A model generated the notes under the pieces. That model was not told the DNA's origin. It saw only the letters and a list, made by a program, of their open reading frames with translations, and ran no database searches. Positions 25,707-37,696 of a DNA stretch of 64,000 nt are shown here, piece after piece (positions within the stretch are counted from its first letter, which is position 1; every line of letters begins with the position of its first letter). The position numbers were made by a program, and so were the translations under genes. Source of the stretch: Symsagittifera roscoffensis (lineage: Eukaryota; Xenacoelomorpha; Acoela; Convolutidae); the NCBI RefSeq assembly GCF_963678635.1, contig NW_026971106.1:1-64000 (forward strand), written 5' to 3'.

Positions 25707-27356
25707 CACCTTCTTTGACCTGCGGTGCATCGGTGTTTGCGGGTGTAAAATTTGAAGTGTGGCCTGGGGGCCATTGGCTTCAAGGCATGTGGCACTCGCA
25801 GAAGAAGAGCACCCGAAGGGTGCTCTTTTCTGCTCGAAAACTCTAAGTCAATTAATTTTTTCTTAACCTTCACATTTTGTCTAAGTTTTTATAACCTTTC
25901 CTTCTTTATTTCTCAGTGAGAGTATCAGCCATGATCGCTAACTTGCATTGTTGGCTGATAATAATGACAAGTCACTCTGCGCCTGATCAGTTAATAATGC
26001 AAAACATTGTGATTCTTGAAGAGGACTGTTTCAACAAAAACAAGTTTTCGGAAACAGTCCTGTTAACTTATTTTTGATCTCGTTTTTAAATTTATCGACT
26101 TTTAGTTGTTTTTGGTAGGCTATTTCGACCTGAATTAGGTCCTAAAAGGTTAATTTTGTCTCAAAATGATTAGAATCAATAGAAAAAAAAAACATTTTTT
26201 TTATTTGATAAAAATAGTTGAAATAGAAACGTGAAAAATCTCTTTTTTTTTCAAAAGTCATCAAAAGTAGTTCCAATTGAATTGAATCACTAGGCTACAA
26301 TGTATGAACCTGTTCAGAATGGTTTTCAACACCAAAGCCGTAAAATTTCCATATTTAGAGAAAAGTCAAAAAAACACGTTTTTGGTTAACTCAAAAGGTA
26401 GATAAATCGGGTAAAGTCGACTTTATACCTATAGGATCAAAAAATGAATTATTTAGGGCATACATGTAGTGTCCTTGTAAGGTCGCTTGCAAAAAATTAC
26501 AACAATTGTGCTAGCCACTTCCGAAAACAAGTCTTTTTTTTCGAAATTTGGCCAGTTTTATTTGTAGTAAAGTAGTAAAAAGCTACCCGAGAAAAAAAAA
26601 TTGTAAAAACCAAAATTTTCATCCAATTTTGACAATTAAATACTCTAAACCTACTAAAATGACTACGGCAAGCTCGAATATGCTATCAAAACTCATTTTT
26701 TCTCACTTTTTAAAATTTTTGATTTTTTGATATAGAATGTTGAGTCAGAAACGTGAAAAATCAGTTTTTATCAAAAAGTAAAAAAAAGTTGTTCCAATCA
26801 AATTGTTTCAATAGGCCACGCTCTGTGGACTTGATTAGAAGTGTTAGCATGATCAAAGCCATAAAATTTCCATATTTAGAGAAAAGGCGAAAAAAACACC
26901 TTTTTGGTTAATTTTTCCAAAAAAATGACCAAAAAATTAGGAGACGGTCCTGAAAAAAATTTTTTTTTAAAAATAAAGTAATTCTAATTTCTACATAGTT
27001 AGGCTCCCTAAACAGTCTTCTTTCATCCAATACTAAGCAATCTATCCCATTTTTTGGACCCAAATTGAGTTATTGAGTCACTTTTACCAAAAATCGTGTT
27101 TCGTTTTTCCGTTTTTGCCCCCCATTTCCCGCCATAAGTCAACATATAGAGTTTTTCTGGCCAAACGGCGTCAAATCGTATCCTTAGAATTGCATTTTGT
27201 AGCCGCATGCCAATTTTGAAGAAATTCTGACGAAACGTTTTGGAGATCAGCCCCGATTCCGCCGACAGGGGTATAAGGTTATAAGAAACGAGAACCGGCA
27301 GGGACCCTACCCTTGCCTCGCCGTATCTCTGACGCCGAAGCGCGACGACCACCTAG
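25707..27356 (+). repeat. array unit 9 (class I, head b variant on c-like middle)
   Basis: Head starts CACCTTCTT then TGACCTGCGGTGC. H1 at 25807-25825, loop GAA. The middle (AAGTCACTCTGCGC) resembles c units. H2 at 26023-26060; its inner left arm has an A for G (CAAAAAC). The body is b-like. Tail GGCAGGG-ACCCTA-CCCTTGCC. Confidence 0.86.
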
Positions 27357-28989
27357 ATAGGTCAGTGACCTGCGGTGCATGGGTGTTATGGGCTTGATTC
27401 GTCAGCATTGGCCTGGGGGCCATTAGCTTCAAGACATGTGGCACTCGCAGAAAAAGAGCACCCGAAGGGTGCTCTTTTTCTGCTCGAATGTCTTGTGAAA
27501 CGGTATCTGATGAACTTTGTAGGGTGTCACAAAAGCAACATGACAAAACGTTCTGTATCTGATCAGTAATGGTCAAAAAAGATTTATGGCACTTTCAATG
27601 ACTGAAGCTACACCTGATCGGTCTCTAGAGAACTCTAAAACAAAGTAACTTATATTTTTCAGTGACTCAGGAAGAGGACTGTTTCAACGAAAACAAGTTT
27701 TCGGAAACAGTCCTATTATTTTTCTTGGAGCTTATTTTCAAGTACGTGGGCTTTCAATTGTGACTAACAGCTGAATTAGACTTGGAATTTGTCCCAAAAA
27801 AGTTAAGTTTGTCTCAAATTGATTAGAAGCAATAGAAAAAAATTTTTTTTTTTTATTTGATAAAAATACTTGAGTCAGAAACGTGAAAAATCCCTTTTTT
27901 TCAAAAAGTCATAAGAAGTAGTTCAGTTTGCATTAAATTACCAAACTACAATATATGAACCTGTTCAGATTGGTTTTCATGAACAAAGCCTTAAAATTTC
28001 CATATTTAGAGAAAAGGCAAAAAAACACCTTTTTGGTTAACTGAAAAAGGTAGATAAATCGGATAAAGTCGTCTTCAAACCTATAGGACCGAAAAATGAT
28101 CTAATTGAGGTATATATGTAGTGTCCCTTGTAAGGTCACATGCAAAAAGGTGAAACAGTTGGGGTGGCCACTTCAGAAAATAAGACTTTTTTTCGGACTT
28201 TGGCCATTTTTTTGTAGTAAAGTAGTAGTAAGTTACCAGAGAAAAAAAGTTGTTAAAACCAAAATTTTTATCCAATTTTGACATTTAAATACTCTATACC
28301 TACTAAAATGACTATGGCAAGCTCAAATATGCCATCAAAACTCATTTTTTCTCACTTTTTAAAAATTTTGTTTTTTTGATATAAAATGTTGAGTCAGAAA
28401 CGTGAAAAATCAGTTTTTTTCAAAAAGTAAAAATAAGTTGTTCCAATCAATTTGTTTCACTGAAACACACTTTTTCAGCCTGTTCAGAATGGTTTTCATG
28501 TTTAAAGCTGAAACTTTACACATTTTGAGAAAAGTGGAAAAAATATCTTTTTAGTTAAAAAAAAACATCAATTTTGTTGCAGTTTTTGAAAAAACTCAAA
28601 TTTTTAAGAAAAACAAATTTTCCCAAACCTACATAATTGGGCTCTCAAAACAGTCTATTTTCATCCATTCTTCATCAAATTACCCCAATTTGTTAACCAA
28701 AATAGAGTTACTGAGCCATTTTTACCAAAAAACGTGGTTTTTCCCTGTTTTTCCCCATTTTTCCCACTATAAGTCAACGCATAACAAAATTTTGGGAAAA
28801 CGGAGCAAAAGTGTATCCTTAGAATTGCATTTTAGGCCCGCATGCCAATTTTTATCGAATTCTATCCCGACAATTTTGAGATCAGCACTTTTTCCGAGCA
28901 AATAGTCATACCGTTATAATTCTTTGGCCGTTCGGGGCCCCTACCCCAAACTCACTAAACAAAGACGCCGAAGGCGGACGGCCACCTAG
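27357..28989 (+). repeat. array unit 10 (class I, head b)
   Basis: Close copy of unit 2 with the same head tag ATAGGTCAG. H1 at 27456-27474 (loop GAA), H2 at 27676-27713, tail GGGG-CCCCTA-CCCC. Confidence 0.88.
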
Positions 28990-30617
28990 GTCAATCCTTT
29001 ACCTGCGGTGCGTTGGTGTTTTTGGGTAAGTTTTTGCTGCGCGGACTGGGTGCTATCAGTTTGAGGCATGTGGCACTCTCAAAAAAGAGCACCCTGCGGG
29101 TGCTCTCTTTTTGCTCGAAAAGTAAATCTACTCACTTTTGTAAGTTTCATGACTTGTTTTTTTTATAATTTGTCCAATCAAAAGTACTTAGTTACACTGT
29201 CAGACAAACCTAAAACTGTTGTGTGGCTTGATTGTGTTTACAAGTCACTATGTGACTTGATCAGTCAATTATCAAATTTATTTAGATTCACGAAATGGAC
29301 TGTTTCAACGAAAACAAGTTTTCGTAAACAGTCCAATTTTTTTTACTTGAGATCACCAAAGCAAACAGAGAGAAATCAAATTCCTAGGTTATTATAATAG
29401 ATCCCACTTTATGCTTTTGCGTTTATTAACTGTTGGAACACAGAACAACGATCTTAAAGGTTTACTAATTAAAAAAAAACACTCAAGAGAAAAATTTAAA
29501 AAAATTATCAAAAAAATTTGCAAAAAAATCAAAAAAGCCTCCTCCAATATATCATAAAAAGCTTCATATTAAGGAAAGGATACCTGAGGAGCCCAATTTG
29601 ACTCGTTTCAACAGTGTAAGCCTGTTTTGATATCAAAACAACAAACAAAAGTCGACTAAGTTTGGTGTTTGTTCGACATACACGAATTTTGATCAAAATC
29701 AAAAATCCATAACTCCTGAACTACTCAGATAAAAGAGACTTTCTTTTTTACATCAGAACAGACAAGTCAAGGGTTTTTCAGGTATTTGATAAAATTATCC
29801 AGTTAACATATAATTTTTGGTTAATTTTTGAAAAAAACTTGAAAAATTTGAAAAAATGATTTTTTTTTCACTTATGGCGTTCGAAAAGTGCCTTTTATGA
29901 TGGACTAGCGAAAAATTTGTTCTGAGGCCATAAGTATGACTTAATGTGGTATATAAAATAGCAAATTGGTTATAATAAAAAAATAAACAAGAACAATGAC
30001 TTTTTTGAAAAAATAGAAAAAATAGTGAAAAAATCAGTTTTTGGCGGCGAAATTCTCAAAAAAATAAAAAGCAAGTTTTCTCTTTCATCACTCCTATGAA
30101 CTAATTCGGCCACGACAACCATTTTTTGTCATCAGAAAAATTGTCGAAAAACGACTGGAACATAGACTTATCTGAAATTTGACAAAAAAAAATTCGAAAA
30201 AATGTCAAAAATCTCAAAAATTTCTTTTTCACAAAATTCCTTTCATAACGCCATTCAGACACTCAAACAGTGCCCATTCATTCGCTTGACCACAGTTTAC
30301 CTCAATTTCTTGCACAAAACAAAGTTAACGAGTCGTTTTTAGAAAAAAACGTGATTTTTCCCATTTTTGCCCCCCATTTCCCCCTGAAAGTCAACACATA
30401 ACATTTTTTCGGGAAAAAGAAAAAGAATCGTATCCTTAGAATTTCGAGTTAGGGCCGCATGCAAAAAATAAAAAAATTCTGACGGACAGTTTTCGAGAAA
30501 GTAGATTATTTTTTCGCGACGGAGATACTATGTATCGGAGTAGAGGTCTTGAGACGGACGGGGCCCCTTCCCCTGTCCTCCCTGCTCTAAGACGCCGAAA
30601 AGCGGACGACCACCTAG
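28990..30617 (+). repeat. array unit 11 (class I, head b variant)
   Basis: Head starts GTCAATCCT then TTACCTGCGGTGC. H1 at 29087-29105, loop TGC, followed by CTCTTTTTG. A third hairpin, AAGTCAC-TAT-GTGACTT, lies near 29242. H2 at 29297-29334 with a right-arm change (GTAAACAGTCC). Tail GAC-GGGG type. Confidence 0.87.
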
Positions 30618-32247
30618 GTCAATCCTTTACCTGCGGTGCGTTGGTGTTTTTGGGTAAGTTTTTGCTGCGCGGACTGGGTGCTATCAGTTTGAGGCATGTG
30701 GCACTCTCAAAAAAGAGCACCCTGCGGGTGCTCTCTTTTTGCTCGAAAAGTAAATCTACCCACTTTTGTAAGTTTCATGACTTGTCTTTTTTATAATTGG
30801 TCCAATTAAAAAAATCTTAATTACACTGTCAGACAAACCTAAAACTGTTGTGTGGCTTGATTGTGTTTACAAGTCACTAGGTGACTTGATCAGTCAATTA
30901 TCAAATTTATTTAGATTCACGAAATGGACTGTTTCAACGAAAACAAGTTTTCGTAAACAGTCCAATTTTTTTACTTGAGATCACAAAAGCAAACAGAGAG
31001 AAATCAAATTCCTAGGTTATTATAATAGATCCCACTTTATGCTGTTGCGTTTATTAACTGTTGAAACACAGAACAACGATCTTAAAGGTGTACTAATTTA
31101 AAAAAAACACTCAAGAGAAAAACTAAAAAAAATTATCAAAAAAATTTGCAAAAAATCAAAAAAGTCTCCTCCAATATATCATAAAAAGCTTCATATTAAG
31201 GAAAGGATACCTGATGAGCCCAATATGACTCGTTTCAACAGTGTAAGCCTGTTTCGATATCAAAACAACAAACAAAAGTCGACTAAGTTTGGTGTTTGTT
31301 CGACATACACGAATTTTGATTAAAATCAAAAATCCATAACTCCTGAACTACTCAGATAATATAGACAATTTTTTTTTGCATCAGAACAGACAAGTCAAGG
31401 GTTTTTCAGGTATTTGATAAAATTATCCAGTTAATATATAATTTTTGGTTAATTTTTGAAAAAAACTTGAAAAATTTGAAAAAACGATTTTTTTTTCACT
31501 TATGGCGTTCGAAAAGTGCCTTTTATGATGGAGTAGCGAAAAATTTGTTCTGAGGCCATAAGTATGGCTCAATGTGGTATATAAAATAGCAAATTGGTTA
31601 TAATAAAAAAATAAACAAGGACAAGGACTTTTTTGAAAAAATAGAAAAAATAGTGAAAAAATCAGTTTTTGGCGGGGAAATTCTCAAAAAAATAAAAATC
31701 AAGTTTTCTCTTTCATCACTCCTATGAACTAATTCGGCCACGACAACCATTTTTTGTCATCAGTAAAATTGTCGAAAAACGACTGGAACATAGACTTATC
31801 TGAAATTTGACAAAAAAAAATTCTAAAAAATGTCAAAAATCTCAAAAATTTGTTTTTCACAAAATTCCTTTCATAACGCCATTCAGACACTCAAACAGTG
31901 CCCATTCATTCGCTTGACCACAGTTTACCTCAATTTCTTGCACAAAACAAAGCTAACTAGTCGTTTTTAGAAAAAAAACGTGATTTTTCCCATTTTTGCC
32001 CCCCATTTCCCCCTGGAAGTCAACACATAACATTTTTTCGGAAAAAAGAAAAAGAATCGTATCCTTAGAATTTCGAGTTAGGGCCGCATGCAAAAAATAA
32101 AAAAAATCTGACGGACAGTTTTCGAGAAAGTAGATTATTTTTTCAAGTCCGTAATACTATGTATCTGGGGTGAGGTTCAGAGACCGGACGGGGCCCCTTC
32201 CCCTGTCCTCCTTGCTCTGAGACGCCGGAAAGCGGACGGCCACCTAG
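30618..32247 (+). repeat. array unit 12 (class I, head b variant)
   Basis: Close tandem copy of unit 11. H1 at 30715-30733 (loop TGC); middle hairpin AAGTCAC-TAG-GTGACTT; H2 at 30926-30963 with the same right-arm change. The tail matches that of unit 0. Confidence 0.87.
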
Positions 32248-33770
32248 ATAGGTCAGTGACCTGCGGTGCATGGGTGTTATGGGCTTGATTCGTCAGCATT
32301 GGCCTGGGGGCCATTAGCTTCAAGACATGTGGCACTCGCAGAAAAAGAGCACCCGAAGGGTGCTCTTTTTCTGCTCGAATGTCTTGTGAAACGGTATCTG
32401 ATGAACTTTGTAGGGTGTCACAAAAGCAACATGACAAAACGTTCTGTATCTGATCATTAAAGGTCAAAAAAGATTTATGGCACTTTCAATGACTGAAGCT
32501 ACACCTGATCAGTCTCTAGAGAACTCTAAAACAAAGTAACTTATATTTTTCAGTGACTCAGGAAGAGGACTGTTTCAACGAAAACAAGTTTTCGGAAACA
32601 GTCCTAATATTTTTCTTGGAGCTTATTTTCAAGTACGTGGGCTTTCAATTGTAACTAATAGCTGAATTAGACTTGGAATTTGTCCCAAAAAAGTTAAGTT
32701 TGTCTCAAATTGATTAGAAGCAATAGAAAAAAAACTTTTTTTTTTATTTGATAAAAATACTTGAGTCCGAAACGTGAAAAATCCCTTTTTTTCAAAAAGT
32801 CGTAAGAAGTAGTTCAGTTTGCATTAAATTACCAAACTACAATATATGAACCTGTTCAGATTGGTTTTCATGAACAAAGCCTTAAAATTTCCATATTTAG
32901 AGAAAAGGCAAAAAAACACCTTTTTGGTTAACTGAAAAAGGTAGATAAATCGGATAAAGTCGTCTTCAAACCTATAGGACCGAAAAATGATCTAATTGAG
33001 GTATATATGTAGTGTCCCCCTTGTAAGGTCACATGCAAAAAGGTGAAACAGTTGGGGTGGCCACTTCAGAAAACAAGACTTTTTTTTCGGACTTTGGCCA
33101 TTTTTTTGTAGTAAAATTGCCCTCTAATTGCCCTCTAGTGAGACCAAAATTGCCCTCTAATTGTCCGTGGGGGGAGGAAATCGAAAATTTTCGTTTTTGG
33201 CGGGAAAATTTGAAATTTTTCAAAAAAACATTTACTCTGCAGACAACGGCCTTAGACTAATGTTAGCAAGGCACGCATTTTTTGCCTTCATAACTAGGGT
33301 CGATTTCTGCCGGGAACATTGATTTTTCAAAAAAAAGACCAACATTTTTGTTGCATTTTTTCAAAAAAATCGAATTTTTGACAAAAATCAAAATTCCAAA
33401 TCCTACATATTTAAGCTCCTCAAACAGTCTACTTTAATCCATTCCCCATCAATATACCCCATTTTCTCAACCAAAATTGAGTTATTGATTCATTTTCAAG
33501 GAAAAACGTGATTTTTCAAATTTTTCACACCCAAAAGCGTCTGACACACCCCGAAGGACCACTTTTTTTTCCCAACAGCCCCCATTTTTGTCAGTTTTGT
33601 ACCAATAGGGGGTTGCATGCCAAAAGTTAGCCAATTCGTACCTGCCATTTTCTAGATCTCGTATAATTCTGAGCTTTTTAACAATAGGTTAACGTAAAGA
33701 TTTACGAAACGGCCAGGGACCCTACCCTCGGCCTAAATGAACAGAGAAGCCCACGCGGACGCCCACCTAG
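32248..33770 (+). repeat. array unit 13 (class I, chimeric: b start, unit-5-like end)
   Basis: Shortest unit (1,523 bp). It matches units 2 and 10 up to about 33,110, then switches within a few bases to the unit 5/8 body (GCCCTCTAATTG block, partly duplicated). H1 at 32347-32365 (loop GAA), H2 at 32567-32604, tail GGCC-A-GGG as in unit 5. Confidence 0.88.
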
Positions 33771-35393
33771 GGGGCAGGGTTGTGTGGTCTATTCTCGACT
33801 TTAGTTACTTGCATTGCGTGGGGAAGAATACGAACAGCGCTCAACGCACTCGCAGAAAGAGCACCCTGCGGGTGCTCTTTTTGCTCGAGAACTGTAAGTC
33901 GATTTAAATCTTACATATTTCGTCCGAAATTTAACTTTTTTTCTAGTTGTTCTCAGTTAAACTCCCATGATACCTCAAATTGTATTCCTGGAAGGGCATT
34001 TTTATAAGTCACTCTGTGGCTCGATCAATTAACTACCAAATACGTTTTGATTTACGAAATGGACTGTTTCAACGAAAACAAGTTTTCGGAAACAGTCCAA
34101 ATTTTAAATTATGATCCCAAATACAAACAAAGAGAAATCTAATGCGTTGGTTAAACTTACAGAGCCCAGCCCATGCCTTTGTGTTTATTGACTGTTCAAA
34201 CACATAACAACTATGTTAAAAACAATATTATTAAAATAAAAACAAAACAAATAATCGAGAAAGAAATTTAAGTTTATCAAAAAAATATGCAAAAAAAAAT
34301 CACTTATTTCTTTTTTTAAGTATCACAAAAACCTCAGTTTGAAAAAGATGATACCTGAGAGGCCCGTTTTGACGCGTTACTACAGTTTAGGCACGTTTTG
34401 ACTTCGCAACTCACAATGATCGATTAACTTTTACGTTTGTTTTACAAACACGCTTTTTTTACCACAATCAAAATTTCATTACTTCTAAACCTCTTGAACA
34501 AATTGATGAAAATTTTTGCATCAAAACTAACTTGTCAAGGGTTTTTGAGGTATATAAAAATTGTCTCCAGTTAAATAATGATTTTTTGGCTAATTTTTGA
34601 AAAAAAATTAAAAAATTTGACAAAAAAAATTTTTTTTTTCAGATTTGGCGATCAAAAAGTGCCTTCTATGATGGACCAGCAAAAAATTTGTTTTTAGGTC
34701 ATAAGTTTGGCTCACTAGGGTATACAAACTGGCAAAATGTTTATAATAAAAAAGTTTAGAAGAACAGTGATTTTTTGAAAAAAAAAGAAGAAAACGTAAA
34801 AAAATCAGTTTTTGGCGGGAAAATTCTCAAAAAATCAAAAATCAAGTTTTCTCTCTCTTTACTCCAATGAATTAATTCGGCCACGACAATCATTTTTTGT
34901 GATCAGTAAAAATGTCGAAAAACGACCGGAACATTGACTTTTTTGAAATTTGACAAAAAACTTCAAAAAAACCGCAAAAAAACATCAAAAATCTCGAAAA
35001 AATTGCTGAAAAAATTTTGGCAAACAATACACCATTCGATTCCCTTAACTGTGCTTGTGTCCAAAAAAAACATCACTTTTTCGCATTTTCTCAACCAAAA
35101 TTGATTTATTGGGGCATTTTTGAAAAAAATCGTGATTTTGACCAAAAAAAACGCCCCTTTTTCCCCAAAAAGTGCAACTCATAACATTATTTCGGAAAAA
35201 CGCCTTCCCAAGTTATATCTTAGAATTTTGTCCTCTACCTACATGCAAAGTTTGAAGAAATTCTATACTGCCGTTTTCGAGAACTTGAATAATTTTTTTT
35301 TTTTCCTATTTAGGTATTTTTTCTAGTTGACCGGCAAGGAAACCCTACCCTTGCCTAAAGGATTCACAAAGCCGGACCGCGACGACCACCTAG
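33771..35393 (+). repeat. array unit 14 (class I, head c; last of class I)
   Basis: Near copy of units 3, 4 and 7. H1 at 33859-33877 (loop TGC), H2 at 34061-34098, tail GGCAAGG/CCTTGCC. The next sequence is a class II head, joined exactly at CTAG. Confidence 0.88.
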
Positions 35394-37696
35394 AGGAAAT
35401 TGTTTCACCCCACCCACCCGACCAATATCATTTACCCACCCACCTGATCAGTCAGGCCACGACTACCTTTTTTCGATTTGATCGAGTAACGAAAAGCGGT
35501 TTGTGATTCTCCATCACCTTAAAAATGAAGGAGCAGGTTTTTACTTAGCCAACTATCCTTTTGGGGATAAAATGGGTTTGATTTTTGATGCGTCTTTGCC
35601 CGAAAACCTCATCAAAAAGAATAATTTACCCGGCTTTTCTTGTATTTGCTGACCACATTTTCGATCTGTCTCTGGCCACGACGTCGTTTAGTTAATGTTC
35701 TTCCCCGACATTTTTTTTTCTATAATCGTATATTTTTACGAATAAAAGAGTTTGCCAACACAACAGCGCTGTCCAAAACAGATTAGGAAATTGAACAACT
35801 TTAGTTTTTTTTTATTTTTGATCGTCGTAACGGATGCTCCCCACATGGGACCACAGGGGTCCCAGGGAGCATCCCAAAAGGATTAAAGCAAAAGTTCAAC
35901 AATTATTTACCCGTCAATTTGGGTCACTCTTGCGGTTGAACAATCGGTATTTTTTCAAAAATGATTCCAAGAACAGTTCAGGGCTGCATGCAAAAAATAA
36001 GAACATTCTCACGCATCGGAATTATGAAATTACTAATTATTTTTTTTTAATTCTCATTATTTGTAGTAGCTTTATAAGATCCAAACTGAAAAACTAAAAA
36101 ATCAACAATTTTTAACTATTTTTAAAATTAAAACACTCTGTATCTACTAAATCGACAATGGCAAGCTCAAATACACCATCAAAAATTATTTTTTTTTCAC
36201 TTTTGAAAACTTAAATTTTTTTGAGAAAAAAAAAGTTGAGTCAGAAACGGGAAAAATCATATTTTTTCAAAATGTCAAAAAAAATTGTTCCATTTAAACT
36301 TATTCAGTAGGCCACACGTTGGGAACCTGTTCAGAATGTTTTACATAATCAATGCAGCAAAATTTACCCATTTTGAGAAAAGTGCAAAAAACACCTTTTT
36401 GGTTAACTCAAAAAAGTGGAAAAAGTGGAGAAAAAGGTCTTCAAAACGAAACCATTCAAAAGTGGCATTAACTAACTGCCATTATTTTGTAAATTCAGAC
36501 CCGCATGCAAAAAATTAGAAAAATCGTACGGAAAGTTTTTGAGAACATATTAGTTTCTCCGGAATTTTGGTAGTTCTAATTTCATTACTGTACTTATAAT
36601 TAAAGTCAAATCAAAAAGTCGTAAAAACTACAATTTTTAATCAATTTTGACAAATAAATGATCAAAACCCACTAAATTGGCTATGGCAAGTTCGAATCTA
36701 CCATCAAAAACCATTTTTTCCCATTTCGGAAAATTTTCATTTTTTAAAAAATAAATGTTGAGTCACAAACGGGAAAAATCATATTTTTTCAAAAGGTCAA
36801 AAAAATTGTTCCATTCAAACTAGTTCATCAGGCCACACGTTAGGAACTTGTTCAGAATGGTTTCAATGATCAAAGCAGCAAAAGTCACCCAATTTGAGAA
36901 AAGTCGAAAAAACACCTTTTTAGTTAACTCAAAAAAGTGGAAAAAGTGGGGAAAGGGGTCTTCAAAACGAAACCATCCAAAAGTGGCATTAAGTAACTGC
37001 CATTATTTTGTGAATTCAGACCCGCATGCAAAAATTTACGAAAATCCTACGGGAAGTTTTTGAGAACATATTAGTTTCTCCGGAATTTTGGTAGTACTAA
37101 TTTCATTACTGTACTTATAATTAAAGTCAAATCAAAAAGTCGTAAAAACTACAATTTTTAATCAATTTTGACAAATAAATGATCAAAACCCACTAAATTG
37201 GCTATGGCAAGTTCGAATCTACCATCAAAAACCATTTTTTCCCATTTCTGAAAATTTTCATTTTTAAAAAATAAATGTTGAGTCACAAATGGGAAAAACA
37301 AAATTTTTTCAAAAAATCAAAAAAAATTGTTCCATTTAAACTAATTCATTAGGCCAAACGTTAGGAACCTGTTCAGAATGGTTTTCATAATCAAAGCTGC
37401 AAAATTTACCCAATTTGAGAAAAGTCGAAAAAACACCTTTTTAGTTAACGCAAAAAAGTGGAAAAAGTGGGAAAAAGGGTCTTCAAAATGAAACCATCCA
37501 AAAATGGCATTAACAAACTGCCATTATTTTCCAAATTCAGACCCGCATGCAAAAAATTAGGGAATTCTGACGGGCCGTTTAGCAGAACTCGATAGTTTCT
37601 AGGAATATTTACCACCGTAAAAAATTTTTTGCTTTTTGACCGGAAGGGGCCCCTACCCCTTCCTAATTGCTTTTTGTGCTACACGCGACCATCTAG
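35394..37696 (+). repeat. array unit 15 (class II, head d; first of class II)
   Basis: Head AGGAAATTG then TTTCACCCC, with two CCCACCCACC blocks. No clear H1. H2 at 35832-35874: outer GGATGCTCCC/GGGAGCATCC, inner GGGACC/GGTCCC. The body contains 521-bp subrepeats (GCATGC at 36503, 37024, 37545). Tail GGAAGGGG-CCCCTA-CCCCTTCC. Ends CCATCTAG. Confidence 0.87.

Noticed and set aside
12754..35393. CRISPR-like array
   Set aside because: Units are 1.5-2.5 kb with no short direct repeats separated by unique spacers, and the surrounding gene is eukaryotic with introns.
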